Shown: positions 6,603-15,263, counted from the stretch's first letter. The stretch: 64,000 bases of DNA from Rhizobium leguminosarum (GCF_001679785.1 NZ_CP016289.1:124001-188000), one strand, 5' to 3'. Program-made: numbers and translations. The notes: generated by a model not told the origin, from the letters alone.

Positions 6603-9593
6603 ATGAAAACCCTCGACGCGAGAATTCGGTTTACAGGTGAGCGGCGACAGGTCACTGCCCTTTTCTATGACATCGTCGGCTCGACGGAGCTCTTGTTGCG
6701 GAGCGAGCCGGAGAAGTTCTTTCGCTCCGTGTCGGCATTACATCAGAGTGCTGAGACCATCATAAAAAAGCATGGAGGTTTTCTTCATCAGCGGCTCGGA
6801 GATGGGGGATGCTGTTTCTTTGGATATCCCGATCAATCCGAAGATGCGGCTGAAAGTGCGGTGCAGGCTTCTTTGGAATTGTTAGGCATTGCAACGAGCA
6901 CCAAGGGCAAGGCGCACACAGCTTTCAGGCTGCGCATCGGGGTTGCCACAGGTCTTGTCGTATTCTCCACGCAAGGAGACGAGATTGTCGGCACAGCGCC
7001 GGTCCTGGCAGCTCGCCTGCAGGCAGAGGCCGAACCGAATTCGGTCCTGGTCGCAGATTCGACCGTTCAGCTCACGCGACACAAGTTCGACTACAACCTA
7101 GTGCGGAAGGCCAAACTCAAAGGCTTTGAAGAGCCGGTTGCGCTCTGGCGCCCGCAGGAACGTAATCGATCAACGTCTGCGCTGTCGCCATTCCATGAAT
7201 GGGACCGGCCGATAAGAGGCAGGGAAAGAGAGCTTGCCGCTCTTTCGAGCGCCTGGAATTCAGCTCTCGACGGCAAGGGCAGTTCGATCACTGTGGTCGG
7301 AGAGGCAGGCATCGGCAAATCCAGACTGATCGGCGAATTCGCCCGCAGTCTATCGCAAACTTCGCAGGAGACCCTGATCTTTCAGTGCGGCAGACGCCTG
7401 GAGAGCCAGCCTCTGCACCCATTTATGTCGTTTCTTGAGAGGCTTGTGGCTGAACCTGTGGTTCTGAAGGATGGCGATAGCGCGGCTTTCATGCAGGCTC
7501 TTCAAACATCCGGCCGACACTTAGACGCAGACATCGTCGACACCATTCTCTCATTTACGTCAGACCGATCGCCGGCGACCTCGCGCAATATTCGCGTGTC
7601 GGATCTGTCGGGGCGGGCATTCAGGCGGAAAGTCATCGAAGCCGCTGCCGACATCCTGACGTGCAGAGCGACTGGCGTTCCGACGCTCCTCGTCTTCGAG
7701 GATGTCCACTGGGCTGACGGCATGACGTTGGAGCTGATCGATCGGCTTGGATCGCTCGCAGGCAAGTTGCCGATCCTCGTGGTTCAGACATCGAGGATCA
7801 GGCGATCCCTGGCACTGGCGACCGAGATAGAATTATCCGGCTTGGCCTCTGCCGCGGTTCGCGATCTCGTCGCCTCGGTCTGGCGTGAGCCTCCCCCGCC
7901 GGGCCTGTCCGATTTCATCCTGGATCAATGCGATGGCATGCCGCTCTATGCGGAGGAACTGGCCAACTTCTTCCTGGGAAGGCAACCCCTGGGCAAGGCC
8001 TCATCCGAATGGAAAGGGCTGCTTCTGGAAGGTGGCGTCAGCTCGCTGAATGATCTGCTTTCCGCCAGACTCGCGGCGACCGGTTCCGCACGACGCGCGG
8101 CGCAATTTGCGAGCGTCATCGGCCGCGAATTCAACATCTCGCTGCTGGCCTACCTTCTCGAAGGGGTCAGCCGGCAGACGGTGGAGGTCGCGGTCGAGCG
8201 GCTTGTTTCCCAAGGCATCATCGAGCCTTCATCCGCCACGCCCGGTTCCTTTCAGTTCCGGCACGTACTCACTCAGGAAGCCGCCTACAGCAGCCTTCTC
8301 AAAAGCGACAGACGACGCATACACAGGCGGATCGCCGAACTCCTGATCGGAGAAGCAAAGCCCAGTCTGCCGGCTGCCATCGCGGCCTGGCAATGCGCCG
8401 AAGCAGGCTTGCACGACGCCGCGGCCAGGTTTGCCCTGGCGGCGGCCGAGGCAAGCGTTCTGCGCTCTGCCATGCACGAGGCGAACGTGTCGCTCGAGCT
8501 CTGCGCGCAGGAGGTCGACAGTCTTTCCCGGCGCCATCCCGATCGCACCGAACTGGCATTGGGCCTGCTCGAACTTCAGGGGGTCGTTGCGACTGCACTC
8601 GAGGGAGAGGGCTCGGAAAGCGCGCGGCGGGCCTATTCCCGCGCAATGCAGCTTCTGAGGAAACAGGCCTTGGCTGTTCGGTCGAACCATTTCCCGGTCT
8701 ATTGGGGATGGTGGTTCACGGCGCCCAACATTCTGACGCAGCAGTCTCGCGCGCGCATCCTCGTCGGCGACATGCAAGCGGTCGAAGATCAGGAGACGCG
8801 GCTTCAATCCTATCACTGCGGATGGGCGACGAGCTTCCATGCCGGCGAGCACGAATTCTGCCTCGATTGTGTCGCCAGAGGCCTTGATCTCTACGATCCC
8901 GAAAGAGCGGTCAGAAATCGCGCCTTCTTCGGCGGACATGATGCCAAGGTCTGCGGCTTGGGCGAGAGCGCCCTGTCCTACCTGCTTCTCAACGATGCCG
9001 ATGCCAGTGAACATGCGATCAGACAGTGCCTGGACTGGGCGGCCTCGACCGATCATGCCGGGAGCATGGTTCACGCGCTTTATTACGCCATCGTCCTTCG
9101 CCGCTGCCAAAGCAGATATGACGATGTCCATGACCTCGGCGAACAAATGCTGGCGCTTGCCGAGCGACACGGCCTCGCCGCCAGCCAGGCGCGCGCCAAC
9201 ATGTATTGCGGTTGGGCGGAGCTGATGACGTCGTTTGCCGAACGGGGTGAAGAGCGTTTCCAACACGGTCTGCTGCTCCAGCAGCAATCGGGCACCGACG
9301 ACAATTTTTCCATGCACAGCGACATGCATGCGCAGGTGCTGCAGCGGCTCGGCAAGCCTACTGAAGCCCTGGCTACCATTCACAATGCGATCAATGTCGG
9401 CCGCAACAGCGGTCAACGGTTCTGGCTGGCCGAACTCTACCGCCTCAGCGCAAGACTGAGACGAGATCTGAACGACCCTCCATCCTTGATAAGGAGAGAC
9501 CTGACGAGGGCGGTGCAGATTGCCGACGCGCAGGGAGCGGCATGGCTGGCCGAAAGAGCAAAGCGCGCCTTAGACGGACTGCCAAGGTCGTAG
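6603..9593 (+). CDS. Class III cyclase-like domain / STAND ATPase / TPR regulator
   Basis: A 996-residue multidomain protein. Residues ~15-185 form a class III nucleotidyl cyclase homology domain (FYDIVGST with the first metal Asp, then GDG, then RIGVATG). The transition-state Asn normally in the PNLAARLQ motif is Val here (PVLAARLQ), and the adenine-selecting Lys position is not obvious, so cyclase activity is doubtful. Residues ~205-480 are a STAND/AAA-type ATPase with Walker A GEAGIGKS (~233-240) and an FEDVHWADG Walker B region. The C-terminal half is helical repeats of TPR type. This architecture is common in bacterial signal-sensing regulators. It is the first gene of the island and ends 14 bp before ycaO. 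It has no DNA-binding domain that I can see. Confidence 0.8.
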   Translation: MKTLDARIRFTGERRQVTALFYDIVGSTELLLRSEPEKFFRSVSALHQSAETIIKKHGGFLHQRLGDGGCCFFGYPDQSEDAAESAVQASLELLGIATSTKGKAHTAFRLRIGVATGLVVFSTQGDEIVGTAPVLAARLQAEAEPNSVLVADSTVQLTRHKFDYNLVRKAKLKGFEEPVALWRPQERNRSTSALSPFHEWDRPIRGRERELAALSSAWNSALDGKGSSITVVGEAGIGKSRLIGEFARSLSQTSQETLIFQCGRRLESQPLHPFMSFLERLVAEPVVLKDGDSAAFMQALQTSGRHLDADIVDTILSFTSDRSPATSRNIRVSDLSGRAFRRKVIEAAADILTCRATGVPTLLVFEDVHWADGMTLELIDRLGSLAGKLPILVVQTSRIRRSLALATEIELSGLASAAVRDLVASVWREPPPPGLSDFILDQCDGMPLYAEELANFFLGRQPLGKASSEWKGLLLEGGVSSLNDLLSARLAATGSARRAAQFASVIGREFNISLLAYLLEGVSRQTVEVAVERLVSQGIIEPSSATPGSFQFRHVLTQEAAYSSLLKSDRRRIHRRIAELLIGEAKPSLPAAIAAWQCAEAGLHDAAARFALAAAEASVLRSAMHEANVSLELCAQEVDSLSRRHPDRTELALGLLELQGVVATALEGEGSESARRAYSRAMQLLRKQALAVRSNHFPVYWGWWFTAPNILTQQSRARILVGDMQAVEDQETRLQSYHCGWATSFHAGEHEFCLDCVARGLDLYDPERAVRNRAFFGGHDAKVCGLGESALSYLLLNDADASEHAIRQCLDWAASTDHAGSMVHALYYAIVLRRCQSRYDDVHDLGEQMLALAERHGLAASQARANMYCGWAELMTSFAERGEERFQHGLLLQQQSGTDDNFSMHSDMHAQVLQRLGKPTEALATIHNAINVGRNSGQRFWLAELYRLSARLRRDLNDPPSLIRRDLTRAVQIADAQGAAWLAERAKRALDGLPRS

Positions 9594-9607
9594 GCCAGGA
9601 GGAGGCG

Positions 9608-10756
9608 ATGGACCACGGGGTGCTCGACAACATCTTTGATGCCCCTACCCTCTCGCCCCCTGATATCTGGCAGACGGTGCAGCGCATCCTGGCGCGCAAG
9701 CACGAATACGGGATCACCAGGCTGGGCTCGGTCACGGAACTCGACCGCATCGGGATCCCCGTCGTCCAGGTTGTCAGGCCGCGCGCCCTTTCCGTCGCCG
9801 TCAGCCAAGGGAAGGGTTTGACCTTGCCGCTTGCGGCGATATCGGGCCTGATGGAATCCCTGGAGGGATGGGCCTCAGAGCGGATTGCCCCGGAGCGCGT
9901 CTTCAGAGCGGCTTTCCGCGAGATGAACGAGCAGAAATTCTGGTCGCACCTCGGCGTCGGGCGAGAGGCGGAGAGGATTTCCTGGATCGACGGGCTGGAT
10001 CTCCTTTCGGGCCGGAGAACCCCTGTCCCGCTTGCCCTTGTCGACTCCGCCTACACCGTTCCCTCGCCTCATCCGCATTGGATGCCCAGAGACACCACGG
10101 GTCTGGCAGCCGGCACCAGCCTGCAAAGCGCGGCCTTGCATGCCTGCCTGGAGATACTGGAGCGGCAGGCGCGATGCACGGCGATGAAGACGCCGCATTT
10201 CTTCGACCGATTCCAGATCGACTCCCGGTCGGTCTGCTCAGGCGGCGCGGGAGAAATCATGCGACGGCTGGCCGAGGCGGGGTTTGTCGTCGGCATCTGG
10301 CAAATCCCGGCGCCGCACGCGCTGCCGATCTACTGGTGCCACGTGATGGAAGATGGCGGACGAGCCCCCTTCGCGCCCTTGCCGGCCGAAGGCTTCGGCT
10401 GCGGCTTCAGCCACGATCGTGCGCTGACGAGCGCATTGCTCGAAGCGTGTCAATCGCGGCTGGGGGTGATCTCGGCTGCGCGCGACGATATCAGCAGCGA
10501 AGTCTACGCATATGCCGATGCTTCGGAGCTCGCCGCATGGCGCACGCAACTCGTAAAGGGCGGCAGCTCCTACAGCCCCGATGAAGGTCCTGTCGCCAGC
10601 GGCCACTCCATCCTGCCGATCGTCGAGGCGTTGAAGCTGGCCGGCGCGAAGGCGGCTATTCTTGTGGTTCTTCATTCGGACGATCGCGTCCCTCTTCACG
10701 TCGTCCGGGTGGTTGCTCCTCCGCTGGAAACAAATCCGGAGGCGGATCTTGCGTGA
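9608..10756 (+). CDS. ycaO: YcaO-domain cyclodehydratase/thioamidation enzyme
   Basis: A 382-residue YcaO protein. YcaO enzymes activate a peptide backbone amide with ATP; with a TfuA partner the known outcome is a thioamide. The ATP/Mg pattern is visible as M82-E-S-L-E86, C180-L-E-I-L-E-R186 and E279-A-C-Q-S-R284. The ATG at 9608 follows an AGGAGG Shine-Dalgarno; the longer open frame from 9542 would overlap the upstream gene. There is no fused E1-like/ocin domain, so substrate recognition must be by another protein or directly. Its stop overlaps the TTG start of tfuA, which points to a stoichiometric pair. The substrate is unknown. Confidence 0.9.
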   Translation: MDHGVLDNIFDAPTLSPPDIWQTVQRILARKHEYGITRLGSVTELDRIGIPVVQVVRPRALSVAVSQGKGLTLPLAAISGLMESLEGWASERIAPERVFRAAFREMNEQKFWSHLGVGREAERISWIDGLDLLSGRRTPVPLALVDSAYTVPSPHPHWMPRDTTGLAAGTSLQSAALHACLEILERQARCTAMKTPHFFDRFQIDSRSVCSGGAGEIMRRLAEAGFVVGIWQIPAPHALPIYWCHVMEDGGRAPFAPLPAEGFGCGFSHDRALTSALLEACQSRLGVISAARDDISSEVYAYADASELAAWRTQLVKGGSSYSPDEGPVASGHSILPIVEALKLAGAKAAILVVLHSDDRVPLHVVRVVAPPLETNPEADLA

Positions 10757-11513
10757 CGATTTCGTGGTCTTTCTCGGCCCCACCCTCTCCGCGACGGAAG
10801 CGCGGAAATACCTGGAGGCGATCTATCTGCCTCCCGTCGGCTGCGGCGATGTCGTGCGCGCCGTGGCGGACTACGCGCCGTCGGCGATCGTGCTGATCGA
10901 CGGCGTCTTCGCGCAGCGCCCCGCCGTTCGCCACCAGGAAATTCTCTGGGCGATGGCCCGAGGGCTCCGCATATTCGGTGCCGCCAGCATAGGCGCGCTC
11001 AGAGCAGCGGAGCTCGCTCCCCTGGGAATGATCGGGCATGGGCTGATCTACCGGTGGTACCGACGGCACCCGCTTGCCGACGATGCCGACGTCACGGTGC
11101 CGATGGCTCCCGTCGAGCTGGGCTCGCGCGCATTGGGCGACGCTCTCATCGACATCAGGCTGAGCCTGAAAAAAGCGGCACGCGTCGGGGTCATCGAAAG
11201 ACGGCTGAGAGACCGGCTTGAGTCACTGGCACGCTCGCTCCACTTCAGCGAAAGGTCGTTCGCCAGGGTTTTCGCGGCGGCAGAAAACAATCTCAGCGCT
11301 GTGGACCAGATCGCAGTTCTAAAGGCGTGGCTGAAAGCCGGAGCCATAAACCAGAAGCGAAACGACGCTGTAAATCTCCTGAGATATCTGGCCGATCACA
11401 AGATCAATTGTCTGAACGAGCCTCTTTCTTTCGAGTTTGAACTTACGGAATCATTCGCCGATGACATGGAGTACTGCGGAATGCTCGACGCGCTATTGTC
11501 GAAATGCCAGTAG
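10749..11513 (+). CDS. tfuA: TfuA-like protein, partner of YcaO
   Basis: A 254-residue TfuA-family protein. The core VVFLGPTLS near the start and IFGAASIGALRAAEL at residues 75-89 are hallmark TfuA segments, followed by RWYRR. TfuA proteins work with YcaO in peptide thioamidation (known for thioviridamide-type RiPPs and for methyl-coenzyme M reductase), and the family was first named from a trifolitoxin strain of Rhizobium. The start is taken as TTG 10749 because a CGGAGG Shine-Dalgarno lies six bases before it; the longer frame from 10662 sits inside ycaO. It overlaps ycaO by eight bases, so translation is probably coupled. Confidence 0.85.
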   Translation: MRDDFVVFLGPTLSATEARKYLEAIYLPPVGCGDVVRAVADYAPSAIVLIDGVFAQRPAVRHQEILWAMARGLRIFGAASIGALRAAELAPLGMIGHGLIYRWYRRHPLADDADVTVPMAPVELGSRALGDALIDIRLSLKKAARVGVIERRLRDRLESLARSLHFSERSFARVFAAAENNLSAVDQIAVLKAWLKAGAINQKRNDAVNLLRYLADHKINCLNEPLSFEFELTESFADDMEYCGMLDALLSKCQ

Positions 11514-11555
11514 TACTGGTATAGTAGAAGATCGCTCGGCGTTGGGCAACGAGCG

Positions 11556-12776
11556 GTGGGGGCAGCTTTGGATGCCATCACACATTCGCAGGGAGTAGGC
11601 GACGGGTCGGCTTTGGAGCGGCCGCTCGGAACGCGTTTCCTTGTCTTTCCGCAGCCATCCTTCATTCCCGGTTACGAAAAGCCCGAAGTGGTGTGGATCG
11701 GAGCGTCTGCAGGCCCGATTCTAGCGGGGCCGTCCGACAGCCGGATCTATGTAGCAAATCCCATCGAACCGAAATCGCCCTATGCCGCGCCGTACATCCC
11801 ACCATATCCCGGCCTTTTGCGGCCGCCTGCAGAGCCGGGGCCCGACGGCCATTTCGATCACATAGGCCCTGGCTCGCCGGCATTTCTTTCGACACACAGC
11901 TATGCCTGCGCCCGCCGGGTTCTCGATATCTGCGAGAGCTATGCCGGGCGCCCGATCAGCTGGTTCTTCGAGCCGACGCTGGAACGGCTGGAAATCGTTC
12001 CCCGCATTCCCCATTGGCAGAATGCGCAATCCGGCTTCGGCTTTCTGGAGCTCGGCGAGAGCGAGCCGGAAAGCCCGACATCCTGTTTCGCGCTGAATTT
12101 CGACGCGGTTGCCCATGAAATGGGGCATCTCATTCTGCTGAGCGAACTTGGGATCCTCGAAGGCGATGGATCCGGCAGCGACTTCTTTTCCTACCACGAA
12201 GCGATCGCCGATTTCATATCGCTCTTGGGATTGCTGCAATTCGATACCGCGCTCGACCGGCTGCTTCGGCGCACAAGAGGCAACTTGCTCCTGCACAACG
12301 AACTCGACAAATTTGCCGAACTCAGCGACGAAAAGCAGCTTAGATCGCTCAACAACTCGCTTCGCATCGGCGATGTCAGCCAGGAAGTGCACGACCAGTC
12401 GAAGCCCTTTGCGGCCGGCCTCTTCGACTGCCTCATCGAGGTTTATCAATCGCTGCTGTTCGAGCGCGGACTGTCGAGCATCAATCCCAGAAAGTTCAGC
12501 GATCTTCGCCAGCAGATGGCGCCGGCGCTGATAGAAGAAGGATTTCGGGCATCGGCGACATCCTATAACGTCACGCATTTCGCCACGAAAGCCGCTCTGC
12601 AGGAAGCGCGGGACGTGGTGGGCGAGGCGGTGACGCGTTCCTGGAAATTGCTCGATCCGGATAGCCTGACGTTTGAGGCCGCAGCTTCGGCCTTGCTTGA
12701 GGCTGCCGAGCGGGGACGCGGGACTGCTTATCTCGACCAGTTCGAAGATTGCATGAGGTGGCGTGGCATTCTCTAA
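11556..12776 (+). CDS. Gluzincin-type zinc metallopeptidase of the island
   Basis: A 406-residue protein with H187-E-M-G-H191 and, 24 residues later, E215 in a YHEAIADF helix: the HExxH...E layout of gluzincins such as thermolysin-like (M4) and M36 peptidases, where the later Glu is the third zinc ligand. There is no signal peptide or membrane segment, so it seems cytoplasmic, unlike secreted M4 enzymes, which carry a propeptide. A start at GTG 11556 is assumed; TTG 11568 is an alternative and neither has a strong SD. It follows tfuA by 42 bp. An attractive but unproven role is cutting a leader or processing the YcaO-TfuA substrate. Confidence 0.7.
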   Translation: MGAALDAITHSQGVGDGSALERPLGTRFLVFPQPSFIPGYEKPEVVWIGASAGPILAGPSDSRIYVANPIEPKSPYAAPYIPPYPGLLRPPAEPGPDGHFDHIGPGSPAFLSTHSYACARRVLDICESYAGRPISWFFEPTLERLEIVPRIPHWQNAQSGFGFLELGESEPESPTSCFALNFDAVAHEMGHLILLSELGILEGDGSGSDFFSYHEAIADFISLLGLLQFDTALDRLLRRTRGNLLLHNELDKFAELSDEKQLRSLNNSLRIGDVSQEVHDQSKPFAAGLFDCLIEVYQSLLFERGLSSINPRKFSDLRQQMAPALIEEGFRASATSYNVTHFATKAALQEARDVVGEAVTRSWKLLDPDSLTFEAAASALLEAAERGRGTAYLDQFEDCMRWRGIL

Positions 12777-12796
12777 CCAGACAACGGGAGGTATCG

Positions 12797-13276
12797 ATGA
12801 CAGATGACAGCGTCCCCGCTCCAGCGACAGAGCGCTACCAAGCGGATGCCCTAATCCTTTACGGCGTCAAGCTCAACGACAGGAAGGATTACGCTCGCTT
12901 CGATTTCGGTGACGGACATCTAAGCGATCTTCGAATGCAATTGTTTCGTGACCAGATCGGAAGTAAGTCCGGAGAGTACTCCATCGTTTTAGCTTATGGT
13001 TATGCTTTCGAGGGGCATTGTTATAGGTTCGACTCAACCCGGGTGTTTCTCATTACAGCGGATGTTCCGAGGAACGCCGTCGGATGCGGATTTGATGATC
13101 TCGGCTATAAGATGTGGAGCATACGTGCATCTGATGCATTGCTCGAGATATTGATAAGCTATGGCGACGCAAAGACGCTCATCTTAGACGCCAATCTGCC
13201 GGGAAAGCGATCACCAAACTCGTATGCAATCACCCTCAGGATGGCACATCGTGATGGCCGTCTCACCCGCGACTAA
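12797..13276 (+). CDS. Island protein of unknown function, candidate substrate or partner
   Basis: A 159-residue protein starting at ATG 12797 after a GGGAGG Shine-Dalgarno; the frame from 12749 overlaps the peptidase gene. It looks like a compact alpha/beta protein, with ALILYGVKLNDRKDYARFDF near the start and a Cys pair (GHCYRF, AVGCGFDD). No signal peptide, no recognised domain. Codon use is less GC-rich than the genes before it. Lying directly after the peptidase gene, it may be the protein acted on by YcaO-TfuA, an immunity factor or an accessory protein; none can be chosen from sequence. Confidence 0.65.
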   Translation: MTDDSVPAPATERYQADALILYGVKLNDRKDYARFDFGDGHLSDLRMQLFRDQIGSKSGEYSIVLAYGYAFEGHCYRFDSTRVFLITADVPRNAVGCGFDDLGYKMWSIRASDALLEILISYGDAKTLILDANLPGKRSPNSYAITLRMAHRDGRLTRD

Positions 13277-13300
13277 TCCAAAGCAGCGATGGAGAACATC

Positions 13301-13741
13301 ATGGCATTCGTGGTCCACGTAGAAATCCCGTACACCTATGAGGAGTTGTCAATCTACGACGAGGCCGCTTCGAGCCCGTGTGAGGACAACGAAGGGCAAA
13401 TCATCGGCCGAAATGGTGCAAATAAAACGTATACGTTCTCTGTTAAGGAAGAAAAGAAGAGCAAGCCGCCCGGTTTGATTACGGTAACGGCAACAATTGT
13501 TGCCGCAGGCACGGGAACGGTGACCACGGTGACATATCCTATCGCAAAAACCGGTCAGCAATTTGTATTTCCGAACCAGCCGGACAAAACCACTGCCGAA
13601 GCAATTCTCGAACATGAAACTTTTCAGAGCTTTGTCGACGCCATCAACTCTGTGCGACAGGCAGTGGCAACGAAGCAACCGAGCCTACCGCCAGACCGGG
13701 GGACACAGCCGAAGAAGCAGCGCCAAAGCAAGGCATCGTGA
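13301..13741 (+). CDS. Island protein of unknown function, last gene of the cassette
   Basis: A 146-residue protein. ATG 13301 is preferred over ATG 13289 because GGAG lies six bases before it. The N-terminal part contains YTYEELSIYDEAA, the middle is a Thr/Val/Gly-rich beta-prone stretch (LITVTATIVAAGTGTVTTV), and the tail is basic and Pro/Gln-rich (PKKQRQSKAS). There is no signal peptide and no domain that I recognise. It is 24 bp after the previous gene, so probably co-transcribed. A structured body with a disordered basic tail does not look like a classical short RiPP precursor, but a modified protein substrate is possible. Confidence 0.6.
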   Translation: MAFVVHVEIPYTYEELSIYDEAASSPCEDNEGQIIGRNGANKTYTFSVKEEKKSKPPGLITVTATIVAAGTGTVTTVTYPIAKTGQQFVFPNQPDKTTAEAILEHETFQSFVDAINSVRQAVATKQPSLPPDRGTQPKKQRQSKAS

Positions 13742-13830
13742 CCGCCGATCACTCAATGCCTGTCAAAGCTGAATTCTCATTCGCTATCTCTTCGTAGCCG
13801 TGCCGCCAATCACGGCAGACCTCATTCCCA

Positions 13831-14444
13831 GCAAAGAGCCCCGCGGTTGTTGCGACCGCGGGGCTCCTTGACGCCTCACCCGGGAGAGGGGGTCAGGCGG
13901 CCTGTACCTTGCGGGTCGTGCGTGCCCATTCGGGCAGCCAGTCGCCGTGAGTGGCGAGCAGGTCGTCGACCAGCGACCAGATCTGGTCGAGGTCGAGTTC
14001 GGCTGCCGTATGCGGGTCCATCATCGCGGCGTGGTAGATGTGCTCGCGATTCTCGGTCATCAGCGCCTGGACCGTCAGCTCCTGGACGTTGATATTGGTG
14101 CGGATCAGCGCGGTCAGCTGCGGTGGCAGGTCACCGATGAAGGTCGGCTGGATGCCGGAAGCATCGACGAGGCACGGCACTTCGGCGGCGCAATTGGTCG
14201 GCAGCGAGGTGATGCAGCCATTGTTGCGGACATTGCCGTAGATCACCGAGGGTTCGCCGGTCCAGACCGAATTGATGATCGAGGAGGCATATTCCTTCGA
14301 CGGCTGAACCTCGATCTTGTCGGCCGAGCGATAGGCCTCAGCCTGGCCCTTCCAGCGCTCGATCTGCTCGATGCAACGTTTCGGATATTCGTCGAGCGGA
14401 ATGCCGAATTTCTCGATCAGGTCCTCGCGGCCCTCCTTGATGAA
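13831..14444. repeat. Right direct repeat: 3' end of intact agaL2
   Basis: The parental copy of the 613-bp direct repeat at 5826-6438, same orientation. It contains the terminator and the C-terminal third of the intact agaL2 gene. The pair encloses about 7.4 kb. Confidence 0.9.
13837..13865 (-). terminator. Terminator of the agaL1-agp-agaL2 operon
   Basis: A 10-bp stem AGCCCCGCGG/CCGCGGGGCT with a nine-base loop lies 28 bp after the agaL2 stop (minus strand), followed on that strand by CTTTGCT. It is a typical GC-rich rhizobial terminator with a short T run. Confidence 0.65.
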
Positions 14445-15263
14445 AAAGGGCGTGTATTCAGCGAAATGCTCCGAGCTTTCGGTGACGAAATAACCGAGCC
14501 GCGTCAGCATCTCGTAGCGCACCTTGTTCGGGCAGCGCGGGTTCCAGCCGGGCTTCGGCGCCCTGCCCTCGCGGTAGCCGCGCACGAGATCGGGATAGAG
14601 GTCGCGGTAGGATCCGTCAGCCTGGCGATGCTCGAATTTGAGATAGAAGGCCATGTGGTTGATGCCGGCCGCGCGGTAACGGATCTCCTCGTAAGGGATG
14701 TCGAGATCGTGGGCCAGTTCCATCGCCGTGCCCTGCACCGAATGGCAGAGGCCGACCTGGCGGATGGTCGGATATTTCTCCGATATCGCCCAGGTGTTGA
14801 TCGCCATCGGGTTGACATATTGCAGCATGATCGCCTCGGGGCAAACGGCGAGCATGTCCTCGCAGACCTTCCAGAGATGCGGCACGGTGCGCAGCCCGCG
14901 CATGATGCCGCCGACGCCGAGCGTATCGGCGATCGTCTGGCGCAGCCCGTATTTCTTCGGAACCTCGAAATCGGTGACCGTGCAGGGCTCATAGCCGCCG
15001 ATCTGGAAGGCGACGACGACGAAATCGGCGCCTGCAAGCGCCTTGCGCTGGTCGGAATAGGTCTCGGCCTTGGCCTTGACGCCGAGCGTCGAGATCAGCT
15101 TGTTGACGACGATGGCGCTTTCTTCCAGCCGCTGCGGATTAAGGTCCATCAGCGCGATCGTCGCGCCTGACAGCGCGGGCCGCTGCAGCACGTCGCCGAC
15201 GATGTTCTTCATGAAGACGGTGGAGCCTGCTCCGATAAAGGTGATTTTGGGATTTCCTGCCAT
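13893..15263 (-). CDS. agaL2: Alpha-galactosidase, glycoside hydrolase family 4
   Basis: A 456-residue GH4 enzyme, which hydrolyses alpha-galactosides by an NAD+- and Mn2+-dependent redox-elimination mechanism. Visible: N-terminal dinucleotide motif FIGAGST, NPMAINTW, the metal-binding cysteine in GLCHSVQG (Cys173) and GINHMAFY. The ATG at 15263 follows CGGAGG; five extra codons upstream are not supported. Cytoplasmic, no signal peptide. Last gene of the agp transport operon, as in Sinorhizobium. It differs clearly from agaL1, so the two may split substrates such as melibiose and raffinose. Its 3' end is duplicated at 5826-6438. Confidence 0.88.
   Translation of the reverse strand: MAGNPKITFIGAGSTVFMKNIVGDVLQRPALSGATIALMDLNPQRLEESAIVVNKLISTLGVKAKAETYSDQRKALAGADFVVVAFQIGGYEPCTVTDFEVPKKYGLRQTIADTLGVGGIMRGLRTVPHLWKVCEDMLAVCPEAIMLQYVNPMAINTWAISEKYPTIRQVGLCHSVQGTAMELAHDLDIPYEEIRYRAAGINHMAFYLKFEHRQADGSYRDLYPDLVRGYREGRAPKPGWNPRCPNKVRYEMLTRLGYFVTESSEHFAEYTPFFIKEGREDLIEKFGIPLDEYPKRCIEQIERWKGQAEAYRSADKIEVQPSKEYASSIINSVWTGEPSVIYGNVRNNGCITSLPTNCAAEVPCLVDASGIQPTFIGDLPPQLTALIRTNINVQELTVQALMTENREHIYHAAMMDPHTAAELDLDQIWSLVDDLLATHGDWLPEWARTTRKVQAA

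Noticed and set aside
8229..9416. Long minus-strand open frame (395 codons) across the regulator gene
   Set aside because: Antisense to a well-supported ATPase/TPR gene; GC-rich codon bias opens such frames. No ribosome site or domain.
9608..11513. Trifolitoxin biosynthesis operon
   Set aside because: TfuA and YcaO are shared themes, but no tfxA-type precursor or the other tfx genes are seen.
5826..14444. tRNA-linked integrative element
   Set aside because: No tRNA gene, integrase or att-like short repeat at either end; the flanking repeats are parts of a protein gene.
13947..15170. 407-codon plus-strand frame over agaL2
   Set aside because: Antisense shadow of the GH4 gene; product is low-complexity Arg/Asp-rich.
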